Source of the DNA: Melitaea cinxia
Lineage: Eukaryota; Arthropoda; Insecta; Lepidoptera; Nymphalidae
Direction of reading: 5' to 3'
Assembly (NCBI RefSeq): GCF_905220565.1
Contig: NC_059402.1
Coordinates: forward strand, 13,393,501 to 13,457,500
Length of the DNA stretch: 64,000 nucleotides
The stretch's first letter is position 1, and every line of letters begins with the position of its first letter. The translations under genes were made by a program, and so were the position numbers. The notes under the pieces are model-generated. The model did no database searches and was not told the origin of the DNA. It saw nothing but the letters and a program-made list of their open reading frames with translations. Below, one piece after another: positions 35,846-47,174 of the stretch.

Positions 35846-36110
35846 CTTAACTAGCCCGTTAGCGCAGTTTGTAGTGGCCCTGCTTTCTGCTTCGGGGGTT
35901 CGATTCCCAACCCGAGTCTGGGTGTAATGTATATATTTATGATCATTTATCATCATTAATGATATGTATCATTTATATGTATGTTTATCGAAAAAAAAGA
36001 TGTAGCTATATCAGTCGTCTGTTACCTATAGATACACACAAACATTAGGTAGCTTACTTTAAGAATACATGACGTGTGTGTGTGTACTATAAATATTTAT
36101 AATTTATTAA
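35846..36110 (+). mobile_element. SINE-B copy, best preserved
   Basis: The A-box region is CCCGTTAGCGCAGTTTGTAG and the B box GGGGGTTCGATTCCCAACCC. Between them lies the CCTGCTTTCTGCTTC module shared by all SINE-B copies. The tail contains TGTATGTTTATCGAAAAAAA, CAGTCGTCTGTTACCTATAG and CACAAACATTAGGTAGCTTA. The tRNA fold is incomplete and a long tail follows, so it is a SINE and not a tRNA gene. Confidence 0.75.
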
Positions 36111-36149
36111 TAAAAATAAATAAAAAAAAAAGATACTCATGTAAGATAA

Positions 36150-36182
36150 ATATGGTGGTACAAAGTTCGTCTGATCAGCTAA
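36150..36182 (+). mobile_element. Helitron 3' end fragment
   Basis: GTGGTACAAAGTTCGTCTGA followed by TCAGCTAAT resembles GCGAAGTTCGCCGGGTCAGC plus TAGT. It may be the remnant of an element into which the SINE-B copy inserted. Confidence 0.35.
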
Positions 36183-36719
36183 TTTTCAAAGAAGCACATT
36201 TGTATTTTCGTTGAAATATAATATAATACAAAATAATTGACCGTAAAATACGTTAAAGAGCTCGGTTTTATATAGCGTATACTGAAATGAGAGATAAAAT
36301 TGAATCCGTTTGTTTTAGTTGAAGGAATTACACGTATAATTAAGAAACGGCTAGAATTTCTCTATGTAACGAACGTGAGCAACATTAGGAATACTTTATT
36401 ATGATACATTTTGAAGTTGTTTTGAATTTTCGTTCAACTAATATATTTTAAATTTAATATGACTACGTAATGTTTCAAAATCTAGAATTTAAATAATCCC
36501 TAGCTCCGGGATATTCAATGACTAATATTTAAAAAAATTTGTACTGTATTAGCCTTTACAAATCTCTCTACAAGGCAAATGTTTTTTTTTTTCTATTAAC
36601 AAGATACGAGTACCCTACACGCCAGAAAGCTAAAAAAAAAATTATCATTTGAAAATATCGCTGCGCTAGTACGAATTTAAGCTATTTAAAATAATTTTAT
36701 TAATCTTACTATTAACATG
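36183..36719. other. AT-rich DNA, nothing recognised
   Basis: No gene or shared repeat was recognised. Confidence 0.5.
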
Positions 36720-37061
36720 CTGCGTGGTTACGGCACTAAAGAGTATAGCCACCGTCTTTCTTCCCGTGGGTGTCGTAAGAGGCGACTACGAGATAACACA
36801 GTTTCACTACAACCTTGGAACTTAAAAAGTCGACCACTGGCGGGATAACTATCCATCTGCTGGCTTTGAATTACACAGACCGAATACGGACAGCAGCGTC
36901 TTCGGCGTGACAAAGCCAGCCCTGCGGTCACAAACCCGCCTGCCCAGCGTGGTGACTATGGACAATACACATAAGTTCACGCCATTTTTGGCACGAACTT
37001 GTTGAGGCTTTTGTCTTGCAGTGAAAACTGCGATAGGCTGAATTGATGATGATGATGATAT
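36720..37061 (+). mobile_element. SINE-D copy, full length, GAT tail
   Basis: It starts TGCTGCGTGGTTACGGCACT, runs through CTTCCCGTGGGTGTCGTAAG, CTGCGGTCACAAACCCGCC and CAGCGTGGTGACTATGG, and ends GCGATAGGCTGAATT plus GATGATGATGATGAT. Copies at 38.4, 44.4, 44.6 and 60.8 kb match all or part. It resembles the lepidopteran SINE group I know as Metulj, but no database match was run. Both reading frames here are shadows. Confidence 0.75.
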
Positions 37062-37205
37062 CTTTTAACATACACACTAGTAATAAAATGATTAAGTAGT
37101 GGAACTGCACTTATCTGAATAAGCCTTTAAACATTCGTTTGTTAGGTAGGCAGGTGTGTTGTCTCTTATACTAAACACAGAAAAAAACAACATCTACAAT
37201 AAAAA

Positions 37206-37462
37206 AATAGAGTGCAGAAGTGAAAACTTCATTGGCAATTGCAATCAAGCAATAACGCAATAAGTCCAAAGATCACCCGATCGAGCCTTTCATCGTTCAG
37301 CAGGGAAGAGCAGCTGTCAGCTATCTTTCTCGTTCGAGTACACTCGGCGGTCCCGAGTTCTTGCGATCGAACCTTTCATCTCAGAGCGTGACGGATCAGC
37401 CTAACTTACTACCTACGAAAAAATGTGTGTGCGGTGCGCTAAAAGAAGTTTTCACTTCAAAA
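37206..37462. mobile_element. Possible unclassified element with GAAGTGAAAACTTC ends
   Basis: AGAAGTGAAAACTTC at about 37,217-37,231 is repeated inverted as GAAGTTTTCACTTC at about 37,446-37,459. The interior is GC-richer and contains a direct repeat, CGATCGAGCCTTTCATC and CGATCGAACCTTTCATC, about 85 bp apart. No coding domain was seen. An alternative is a host 5' exon. Confidence 0.3.
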
Positions 37463-38409
37463 AGCTTAAAAAAGTGTCCTTTTTTAAACACGTACTTCCT
37501 TGACCATGACATCGTCCTCACATATCTGAACTATCGTGAAACAATTTAAACATTTTTCATAGCTACCGACGACCCTGCATTTTTTCCTGACCTTCTAATA
37601 GAAATTGTTATTCGCGTTGGTAGCGGTTTTTATATTACAATACCATAGGATTCTTTACGTTGACCCAGCATACCGTGCCTATGTTTTATATGCTAATATA
37701 TTGTGAAACGCAAAGGGTTAACTATAGTTCTTTGAAGTTTTTTGCAAGTTTACAGAAAGATAAAGTGTTGAAATACTCGTAAATATCTGAATATTCCCAA
37801 TGGAATGTACTCGTATAATATGAAATATAAACAGCAATAAAGCTGTGGAACAAACAACTTACAGACGAGCTCAAATATTTCGTAACCAATATTTTGCGAA
37901 ATTGTTTGATTAATTATATTTTAGTAAGAGAATTTAAAATAAACAAAGCATGTATATTTTTCTTATTTATTTACTAAGCTATACATCAAACATAAAGTTA
38001 CTTTATCATCTAAATATCTTATTCTGTATTCTAAATTAAATAAAAATAAAAATTATAAATGTCGTTTAAATTATAAACTAACCAAAATTAAACGAATTTT
38101 ATATTTCTCTGCCAGTATTACATAAAACTCCACACATGAATATTCATAATAACACTAGAAAAATTAAGTACTAATTTAGCTGCATGCATACCATTAAAAA
38201 TATACCTAAATCTATTAGATTATAGTTTAATATTATGTTTGTTGAACCCTTATCAGGCAGGCAGCCGTGACTGACAGTAGAATGATGAAGATAGTAATGT
38301 TGTTTTTCTCAACAATAAGAACAATACCATCAAAAATCATCTGTTAGGTTTCTAATATTTTAAGAACTTTTAAAGTTTTAAATTGCCATTTTATTATTAC
38401 AATCATTTC
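37463..38409. other. AT-rich DNA, nothing recognised
   Basis: No gene or shared repeat was recognised. Confidence 0.5.
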
Positions 38410-38579
38410 AGCCTATCGCAACCCACTACTATACATAGGTCTCCCCAAGTTCACGCCAAAAACGGTGTGAACTCATGTGTTTTGCCCATAGTATCCACGC
38501 TGGGCTGGTTTGTGACCGCAGGGCTGGCTTAGTTACACCGAATATACAGCTGCCCGTCTTCGGCCTGTGTATTTCAAAT
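38410..38579 (-). mobile_element. SINE-D copy, partial
   Basis: Plus-strand CAGCCTATCGCAACCCACTA and CACGCTGGGCTGGTTTGTGA are the reverse of the SINE-D 3' half. It extends to the GCCCGTCTTCGGCCTGTGTA block. The distal 5' part is missing. Confidence 0.7.
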
Positions 38580-39869
38580 TTTATTATTAAAATGTCACTT
38601 TTTATTTTATTTTGTGTAAAGTATTCTATATTTGATTATTTTGCCACCTTTAATATTTTGCAGCGTAAAAATACTAAAACCACAAAACCTTTTATACTCA
38701 ATAATTATTATTGGATATATTACGCCTCACTTAAAAAGAAAGTCGTAGCTTGATGTGGCATAGCCCCTAATTTTCCTTTGCAACTATCTCACACGAAATA
38801 ATGTGTACAAATCGGAATCCGTAACAAAGAACCATTAGCTTTGTTATCAGTACAGTTTTTATTACAATTGGAAATAAACGTAAAACAAAAAAAAACGATA
38901 AATTATTGGTGTAAATATTTTAATCAGAATTAATAACACATTAAAAATGTTATTAAAACAATTCAAACGTTAATATGAAAACCCCATCGAAATAAATAAT
39001 AACGGATGCATCTCTGCAGCAATCTCTTTAGCAAACTGGACTTATTATCATTAGTACCGATGAATTATTAAACACAATTTTTTCAACAGAACCACTCTGC
39101 GTTTAAAAAGTTTTTAACGAGCTCTTATAAAACAGTCCTCTCATTCTTAGACCCTTGGCTCATGACAAATTCATTGGAAGGGACAAATTATGTAGCAAGA
39201 TTCGGAGGATCATGGTATTTAACCTTCTGTAATGCTGATCGGGGACGCGCAATAGAAAATAGGTATCGTCCTTTTTGCTCATCTCGTATTACAGGTCTCC
39301 AGGATTTTGATTAATGATACTTGACTTAAAACGATCATTAGTCTTCCACACGGTCTTAAAATATTTTGTCGTATTTTTACCTGTTATTAGATAAAAAACG
39401 ACACCTGAACAACACAACTTTAAATAATGTCTCACAATCATCGTTAAAATCATATTCATATATTGGCAGCATTGGCCGTAAACTTTATGCCCAAGCTGGT
39501 GTGATACTTTAAACTATCTGTGAAACACCATTTAAGGTTGGTAGAAAAAGTCGCTGAAACCTCGGTCTTTCATTCCGTGCCTGACATTATCGTCTTACAC
39601 TTGAATTTTTTGCCATGTACTTAATAGTAATGCATGTTCAAACAACAAGCGATTTTAGTTCAAAAATTCTAAAAAAAATGACATATGAAAGTATGGATTT
39701 GTGGAAGATATTAAAATTAGGTACATATAACCAGAGCAAAATATACATAGGTCGTGTAAAAAAAATTCAAATTCCTACACATAGCACAATTTATAAATTT
39801 TTTACATTGATGTCAAAAAGCCATCACTATTCCTTTAGCGTTACATAACTTTTTCACATCGTAAAGAAT
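38580..39869. other. AT-rich DNA, nothing recognised
   Basis: The 77-residue plus-strand frame at 39,615-39,848 has no recognisable domain. Confidence 0.45.
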
Positions 39870-40312
39870 AAAACCGAAAAGTGCAAGTCGGACTCGCGCA
39901 CGAAAGGTTCCTTTCATTGACAAGGTAAAATATTTGGACAATTTTTTTTGTCTAAGTATTTATTTTATTTTAATTTTATTATTTATTATTAAAGTAAAAA
40001 TACAACTAAGTATTTTGTAAATATTTCAAGTGACTACCTGTTGCCTTTATTGATATCGAGCAAAAAAGGGCAAAAAGAAATCGCGTTTGTTGTATGGGAG
40101 CCCCTCTTGAATATTTATATTATTTTGTTTTTAGTATTTTTTTGTTATAGTGGCAACAAAAATACATAATTTGTGAAAATTTCAACTGTCTTGCTATGCG
40201 GTTCTTGAGATACAGCCTGGTGACAGACAGATGGACGGACGGACGAATGGTCAGACAGCGAAGTCTAGTAATACGGTCCCATTTTAACGCTTTGGGTACG
40301 GAACCCTAAAAA
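39870..40312 (+). mobile_element. CGGACTCGCG-type element, uninterrupted copy
   Basis: It starts AAAACCGAAAAGTGCAAGTC and GGACTCGCGCACGAAAGG. It ends GACAGACAGATGGACGGACG, AGTAATACGGTCCCATTTTA and GGGTACGGAACCCTAAAAA. At about 443 bp it shows the length of the family without the LINE tail seen at 12.0 kb. Confidence 0.7.
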
Positions 40313-41016
40313 GGCGACTATGAAGTAGTCAGAGTTTTTTTTATGTTTTAATAGCGACGAGAAAGTTCTAGTCTTGTGTTATTAAGGCTTTATGCACTTT
40401 CCCATAATTCTTCTGCTATTGTTAGTGGTCAGAGATAGAGGCAAAACAAAAGCAACAGATAAATTTTATTTTTCTGCGAAAGTTCTCTAAACAATATTAA
40501 AAACGCTTAATACAAATTAACGATTTTCATTCATATAATATTTGAAATAATTATTAAGATGATAATGAACCTGGAACCTGGCTTAATCGACTTATAACTC
40601 TTAACAAACTTTTATCATTTTTAACCCCTAATGAAGGGAACATTTGCTAAAGAACTTTAGAGACACGTGGAGTTTTCGATAAACTTAAAAGTAAAATTTA
40701 CACGTAAAATTGCCTGTTTCGTAATTAAAACAAAGAAGAAGCTCGAACGTAACTTTCTTAATAACTCTTTCAAGTGTTTACAGAATAAGCCCACTCGTGA
40801 CTGCTACAAGGGAACTTCAACAGTGGAATAACAATTACTTGTTTTGCTATGTGTAACATTCTTGAAGATTTTCTGCAGAGCTTTCTTAAGTTCTAAAGGA
40901 TTATTTCAGCTATTTTCTTCGTTGTAATTGTATCGTTTAACATTTTTTGGTGACTTTATTTTAATCAATTTGACGAGGAAACAAAGTATCGAAAGAAATA
41001 TTTTGCTAAAGTCTTA
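40313..41016. other. AT-rich DNA, nothing recognised
   Basis: No gene or shared repeat was recognised. Confidence 0.5.
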
Positions 41017-41085
41017 AGCCTTACTGGAGAAGTCTCTTACAGAAGATAATACTCTCCAGTATTGTGTTCATGTGGTGAGTAAGGT
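41017..41085 (+). mobile_element. Fragment of the 7.28-kb-type 3' end
   Basis: TACAGAAGATAATACTCTCC and ATTGTGTTCATGTGGTGAGT align with the middle of the 7.28 kb element. Confidence 0.4.
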
Positions 41086-41854
41086 ATTAACACATTTATC
41101 ATCATTATAAAATAATAAACACGACGAAACTTCTGTTATATCATATTAGTATAGATAAATTAGGATCACCATGTATTATGTATGCATATAATGTAAATCT
41201 GCGTCACATTTCACGCAACCGAGAAACAGATGTAAGGCTCGTAGTAAATCAGCTGTCGTGAGCAGCTTATCGCGACGTGCGGCACTCGTAGCTGTCATTT
41301 AGAGCTTCGTACTTCTTGTTTACAATTTAATTTTCTCTTATAAAATATCTTATTAAGATAAAGAACTATGACATGCAGGCGGTTAGATTAAAGACAAAGG
41401 CTTAATACTTAAGCTAGGATAACTTAATTATCTACAATTAGAAATCTACAATTAGAAATTTATAATTGTTTCAAAGTCCTACATATATCTTAGACATTTT
41501 AAGATTTAAAGATACATCCACCGTGATGCCATAAAGAGGTTTAGTGTAGGACGACGTTACACAGTACTTACAGTTAGGAAATATTAATTAACAAAACGAT
41601 ATGTTTATAAAAAGTATGTTAATAATATGAATCCAATGGGTATTTAACTATTGATGTATACTAAAAATGTAATGTTTTAATTAGATAAAGCGTGATACAC
41701 CCTAATTTTTGTCATAGAGAATTCTCTATGGGATTTTGTACAAAATGGCTAACGTGCCCCCAGTACATTAAACTAATATTTTTATTATGTGTAGCCTGTA
41801 TTATACATGTATTAGTTTTAGATAAAAAACTTTTTTATAAGAAAATTCGGTCGC
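41086..41854. other. Mostly AT-rich DNA, small GC patch
   Basis: 41,255-41,300 is GC-rich (CGTGAGCAGCTTATCGCGAC), with no frame or shared repeat. Confidence 0.4.
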
Positions 41855-42031
41855 TTCACCCTATCGTAGTCAGCCACTGGACGCCCATGCTGCCCTAGTG
41901 CCCGTCATACCCATTGTTAGTCCGCAATCCTTAGCCACCCTCCAGCTGGCTATTGTGCGCGAATCATTGATCCAAGGGGATGTTTGGTGAGAGCTTTGGA
42001 GAGAGCCCAGCAGTAGACTGCGATAGGCTGA
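41855..42031. mobile_element. Inverted pair of SINE-D-like 3' ends
   Basis: The left end reads CCTATCGTAGTCAGCCACTG, the complement of a SINE-D terminus. The right end reads CAGCAGTAGACTGCGATAGG in sense. The intervening ~130 bp (CCACCCTCCAGCTGGCTATT) does not match SINE-D, so this is either a fold-back derivative or two insertions in opposite orientation. Confidence 0.4.
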
Positions 42032-44413
42032 TGTGTGTATTCATCAAACGAATAAATGATTTGATAAAACTTTACAAATTAAGCAAACTTTCTAAAATAA
42101 TAACAAATTATCTATATCATCTTCTAACTTCAAACAAAACAGCTTCACAATAAGATATGTAACCAATGGATATTAAATACAGCCATAATAAACAGAACTT
42201 AGTTGGTATAATCCCTCTCTGCTTACACTCTCGAATACTTACGATTTGTAGCTGAGTATTAAGCCTCCCCAAACTCATGCACATACTCGTACGTACAATT
42301 GTATTATATGTATGTAAATAGATTCTGGTATTGTGTAAATTACTGATTGTACAGCACTGCAGAAAAATGTCATTTATTATCACTATTTTCAAAGCGTAGA
42401 AGGACTTACTTTTGATATCAGCGTTTAGAAATTAATTTAAAAAAAATATTGGATTCAAAAAATTATGCCTTTGCCAAGTTGAATGTTTTTGACCAAGAAA
42501 GAGAACAATATTTTAATATACAGTCTAAAGCTCGTTACGTTGAAGATTATTATCTATTGCCATATTATGATTTAGTTACGTCTTTGTTTTACAATTTTAT
42601 CTTAGTTACGCTATATAGGTACCATAATTTTTTTATCCTTTGGAATTACTTAAAAGCACTTAATTTAAACCAACCTAAATCGAATATTAAAAAAATTCTT
42701 GGTATAATACTATAAAAAGAAATAAAATAAACAGAGAATATGTGAAAAACTAAATCGATTCGGTCTTGAAAATCTCTTCAAAATCTTATAATCTCTTCAG
42801 CTCCAGATTTCGTTCTATAATTGATGACGTCGACGGAGCAGTCGCATTTCCGAGCTCGAAGATAAGAAAGTTTAATAAATGTTGACAACTCGTTCATTGT
42901 CTTGACTTTTTAATGCTTTTCTTTCTTCGCTTTCTTATTATTTAGAATATAACGTACTATATATATTATGTACTTGAAATTTATACAAACAAAGATTTGA
43001 ATGTCTTTGGATTCCGTATATTGCATAGTTAGTATATTGTATAGTTACAGCAGTAGCTTACATTTAAGGGTTCTTAAGAATAAATATTCTTTACAATTAT
43101 AGCCTCAAAAACTAATTCCAATTTTAGCAAATTTTTGATTTCTTCAAATATTTATATGGAAAGGACTATTTTATGTATGATTTATATATATTGTTTCTAT
43201 TTGTAATTGTAAATTTCAACTATTTTTAATATGAAATAAAAAAAACTATTTCCATATATTTTTTATTAATGATAGCCATTCCATCAGTTGCAGCGTTTTC
43301 GGTAATTTTTATTTATTTTATTTACGTTTTTAAATTGTATTTTGCGATGACTTATTTAAAAAAAAAAACAAATAGACTAAAAATGTATAACTTAACAAAA
43401 AATATTAAACCTTTTTGCCCTAACGTTTTTTATAAAACAAAAAAAAAACAGTCAAAGTAAATAGATACGAAGCCACAAACCGCGTTGTCGGTACGCAATT
43501 ACTTTGCGCTCATTTGAGCTCAACTTGTTTCGAGCAGATTTTGATATTTTAGGCGGATCTACGTCGAAATTTTTCGGTTAAATACTCTTGAAACGTCAAT
43601 GTTGGAAGTTTAGTAGTAATTAGCTATCAAATACCAAACTTCAACAATTATATAATTAATTGCGTTTTTGTTACTATTCCCATTCAACGACTTAGAGTAG
43701 TCTTTATAGCCTAATCTGTCTTATGAAATTAACTATCAAACTGTAATATTGTACAAACTAAACTTTGTAACGTTATAATCATCGTATACATATACTTAAA
43801 ATAACATTTTATTTACTAAGCAAGATTATCTAAAAGATAGAAAAAATATTTTTCTGTCTATAAATCTGTAAAGATTATTTACTAGCTAGAAAAAGATAAA
43901 TAAACTCTTTCGAAATTTTAACACAACCTTTTTTTTAAATAAATAACTATTTTCATCGAAAAATTTAGTATACGTTTTATGAACAGTAATACTAATAATT
44001 TGTGTAAATCTTCAAAAGACCCTTCAACTAAAATGAATATTATCCTATCAAAGACAGACGTCTGTTTTAAGATAACAAGTTCTTAAGTCCATTCAATGCT
44101 TATTCGGATATCATCCCAATTATAATGAATTGAAACTTTATGTACTTAATATTAAAAATAATTTTTGAAATATAGTGTCAAAGACAACATATTATATTAT
44201 GTAGCGTAAATAACCTTATAAACATCGATGTGGTATATACCTATTAAATTACTTAAAATAGTTATTATAATGCAATAATGAAACTAAATAATTATTTTAA
44301 GAAAATAGTAAATTTATTACGTAATAATAATAATTATTATATAAGTCTAGTTACCCAAATTTATAATTTGTCATCCATTGTCGTTGTAATGCTATTGGCA
44401 TTTTTAATAATTC
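42032..44413. other. AT-rich DNA, nothing recognised
   Basis: The 88-residue (42,449-42,715) and 63-residue (43,269-43,460) plus-strand frames show no recognisable domain, and their composition follows the AT-rich background. Confidence 0.45.
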
Positions 44414-44423
44414 AAATTACGTA

Positions 44424-44526
44424 GCCAGCGTGGTGACTATGGGCAAAACACATGAGTTCACGCTATTTTTGGCGTAAACTATTGGAGGCCTATGTCCAGC
44501 AGTGGACTGTATAGGCTGTAATGATG
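44424..44526 (+). mobile_element. 5'-truncated SINE-D with a 10-bp target-site duplication
   Basis: Bounded by AAATTACGTA at 44,414-44,423 and 44,527-44,536. It starts mid-element at GCCAGCGTGGTGACTATGGG and ends GGACTGTATAGGCTGTAATG plus ATG. A 5' truncation with a target-site duplication implies LINE-driven retroposition. Confidence 0.85.
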
Positions 44527-44575
44527 AAATTACGTAATTATATTTTTTTATAAATAATCAATAATAATAATTGTA

Positions 44576-44905
44576 CTGTGTGGCTACGGTACTAAAGAAT
44601 ATAGCCACCCCCTCTCTTCCCGTGGGTATCGTAAGAGGCGACTAAGGGATAGACAGTTCCGTATCACCTTGAAACTTAAAAAGCCGACCGGTGGCGGGAT
44701 AACCATCCAACAGCCGGCTTTGAAATACACAGGCCGAAGACGGGCAGCAGCGTCTCCGGTTCGATAAAGCCAACCCTGCGGTCACCAACCCGCCTGCCCA
44801 GCGTGGTGACTATGGGCAAAACACATGAGTTCACGTTATTTTTGGCGTAAACTTGTGGAGGCCTATGGCCAGCAGTGGACTGTATAGGCTGTAATGATAT
44901 AAATA
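44576..44905 (+). mobile_element. SINE-D copy, near full length
   Basis: It starts CTGTGTGGCTACGGTACTAA, carries TCTCTTCCCGTGGGTATCGT and CTGCGGTCACCAACCCGCC, and ends GACTGTATAGGCTGTAATGA. It lies 50 bp from the truncated copy before it and is closely similar over the shared part. Confidence 0.8.
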
Positions 44906-45084
44906 ATCGCTCTCTAAAGATAAAACATACAAGTAAAGTACTAGACTCTTAATATTTTGTTACCAATAAAGCATAATATATTTCTATCTGTTTCAAATTA
45001 CAAGAAACATGACCACTATCATAGGCAATTTATATGAAAGGCATATGTATATGACTAAAATAAATAAACGTTAGTCCATAAAGT

Positions 45085-45262
45085 AAGTAACTTGATGCTT
45101 GTGTTATAGGTAATAGCGATAAACATATATAAAAATAATACATATATAAATAAATATATATATAATACAACAAGACTCAGGGCGGGAATCGTACCCACAA
45201 TACTCGGAGCAGAAAGCAGTGTCGCTACACGTCACAAATAGTAAACAACCACAGCCTGTTGG
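45085..45262 (-). mobile_element. SINE-B copy
   Basis: The minus-strand head has a B-box-like GGGTACGATTCCCGCCC and the CACTGCTTTCTGCTCCGAG module. The AT-rich tail contains short TA runs (45,153-45,165). Confidence 0.65.
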
Positions 45263-46284
45263 CGACGATGGCAACTTCAAATAACCTGTTCAGAGACATA
45301 ATTATATAACATTTCAAAAATTGCAATCAACTGTGCAATTGCCGTAGAAAACGTCAACGGAAATCAACTCGTTTAGAATGTAAGGAAATAGGTCGGTTAA
45401 CGAGCGGGGCAGAAATAGTATTCGGTGTTTAATATTGAAAAATTACAGTAACACGATACAAAATTATATTATTAAAAATAACAGTTAAATTGAAAAGCTA
45501 TTTTATAGTTTTACGTCATTATGTTTGTATTTGTAAATAAATTACACTACAAAATTCGAAATCAACCCTACAGATAGGAAATTCAGATGTTTTACTAAAT
45601 GAAGTGTTCATTCATCAAATTAATAAATCACCAAAAGCATTGCAAGCACGTTGCTGATCCTATCTCCAATTCACACCAAGGAGGAACACAACAAACAGCA
45701 AATACAAAATTAATAAAATAACGAATAAATATCTTTTGAAGTCATAAGCTTTTAAAAATAACAAAGCAGTCGACAACCACGATAAGGCAATCGAAGACAG
45801 AAAAACAATGAAACTCCTAGAAAAAACTTATTAAAAAAGGTTATTCGATTTTATTCGATCATTAAAAAAAATAATCTGGATGTTTTTTCTTATGAATATA
45901 TCTTTCTCGCTTCTGACGCACGTACCTTTTGGCTAGTCCTTTCGGATGTGCGTGTTTAGTTCACATTAGCAATATAGTTAAACCGGTGAAGATACATTTG
46001 GAGTTGAGTGAAATTTCAAATCATTGATTTAAATTGGTAGAAACCTACTTAACTAACTAAAATTGAAAAAGAATATTTATAAATTAAAATTACCTACTTG
46101 TACTTTATAAATAAATGTTTTAAGGTTGTTTTAAGTAAAGCAACAATTCGTCCCTTTTAATTTCTTAAAAGATTACCCAATAGTGTAGTTTGAGAATAAA
46201 TGGTAGCTTGACATTAAACAACTATAAAATAGTGCTTTTGCAGCATACTTTAATGAAGAGATTGATCTCTGAATGAACATTAAT
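45263..46284. other. AT-rich DNA, nothing recognised
   Basis: No gene or shared repeat was recognised. Confidence 0.5.
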
Positions 46285-46297
46285 ATAAAATCTCAAT

Positions 46298-46457
46298 TGC
46301 TTTGATTGACTGCTACGTGTAAAGATGCCTGATGATGATCCAATAAAGGATCGAAACGTCGCATGAATTTGCAATTAGTGGTTTCATTGGCACCTTATGT
46401 CCACTTTCCTGCGAACCGTCAAAGAATACTTATAATAAATGGACACAACGATAAATA
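46298..46457 (+). mobile_element. 160-bp putative retroelement carrying a hammerhead
   Basis: Bounded by perfect 13-bp direct repeats ATAAAATCTCAAT at 46,285-46,297 and 46,458-46,470, which I read as a target-site duplication. The segment holds the hammerhead motif (46,319-46,372), then ACCTTATGTCCACTTTCCTG and an inverted TGTCCA/TGGACA pair. No reading frame is present. Hammerheads of this type are known from the terminal regions of Penelope-like elements and from small non-autonomous retroelements, so a 5'-truncated or non-autonomous relative is a reasonable guess. No Penelope reverse transcriptase or GIY-YIG sequence was seen nearby. Confidence 0.5.
46319..46372 (+). ncRNA. Type I hammerhead ribozyme candidate
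   Basis: The conserved boxes are CTGATGA (46,329-46,335) and GAAA (46,353-46,356). Stem II is GATCC/GGATC (46,337-46,341 with 46,348-46,352) and its loop is AATAAA. Stem III is only A-C/G-U (46,356-46,359), a self-complementary ACGT with no loop. C46360 is at the cleavage position, so the predicted cut is between 46,360 and 46,361. Stem I is ATGC/GCAT (46,325-46,328 with 46,361-46,364), then an internal loop (G against GAA), then GTAAA/TTTGC (46,319-46,323 with 46,368-46,372, one G-U). One extra T (46,336) lies between the CTGATGA box and stem II. Very short stem III is a known feature of retroelement hammerheads, which can act as dimers. Confidence 0.65.
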
Positions 46458-46470
46458 ATAAAATCTCAAT

Positions 46471-46774
46471 GTTTCTACCATTAATTTATATAGAATTTAA
46501 CCAAAATTCACTACAAATAAAACCCATGTGCCGTATAGAAATCTGTCTTTAGAAATTAACTTTTTAATATAATTATTGACCTTACTGATCGTAATGAGGA
46601 CTAAGACAGGCTGTCTTTAATGCTTTATAACTTTATTAGCTTAACATATTACATAATGAAATATTTGTAAGAACCAACTATATTTTTTAAGTTTGCCGAA
46701 CATTGTTGATATTTCTAGAGCAATAGTACGAGAGAAGAAATAATTCTTACAAAAAATTTAAGGCGCTTAAACTG
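46471..46774. other. AT-rich DNA, nothing recognised
   Basis: No gene or shared repeat was recognised. Confidence 0.5.
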
Positions 46775-46921
46775 TATAAAGTCGTTTGTATGCTTAGATC
46801 TTTAAAACTACGTAACGGATTTTGACGCGGTTTTTTTTTAGTAAATACTAAATAGAGTGATTCCAGAGCGAGATTTATATGTAAAATTCATGCATAATAT
46901 GAAGCCAGGGCAGGTCGCTAG
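46775..46921 (+). mobile_element. Short Helitron
   Basis: It shares ATGCTTAGATCTTTAAAACT and ACGGATTTTGACGCGGTTTT with the 14.75 kb fragment and ends GAAGCCAGGGCAGGTCGCTAG before a T, a good CTAG terminus. Confidence 0.65.
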
Positions 46922-47174
46922 TATGGTATAAGTACTAACAATAAACCCAATAGAACAACAACAACATAGTGAATTAAGGTTCGTGTCGTACTTTTTATTA
47001 GTATAAACTTATAAAGGATTTTATTTAGCAGTGAAAGTTATATAGTAGGTACCTATATAAGATATACATACATATATGAAGCAAGATTACTCTGACGATT
47101 ATTAAGGCAGAACGTGAATCTTAACGAGAAAGAAAGAAAGGCGTATAATTTTGGATAGCGCCGTCGAATGTAAA

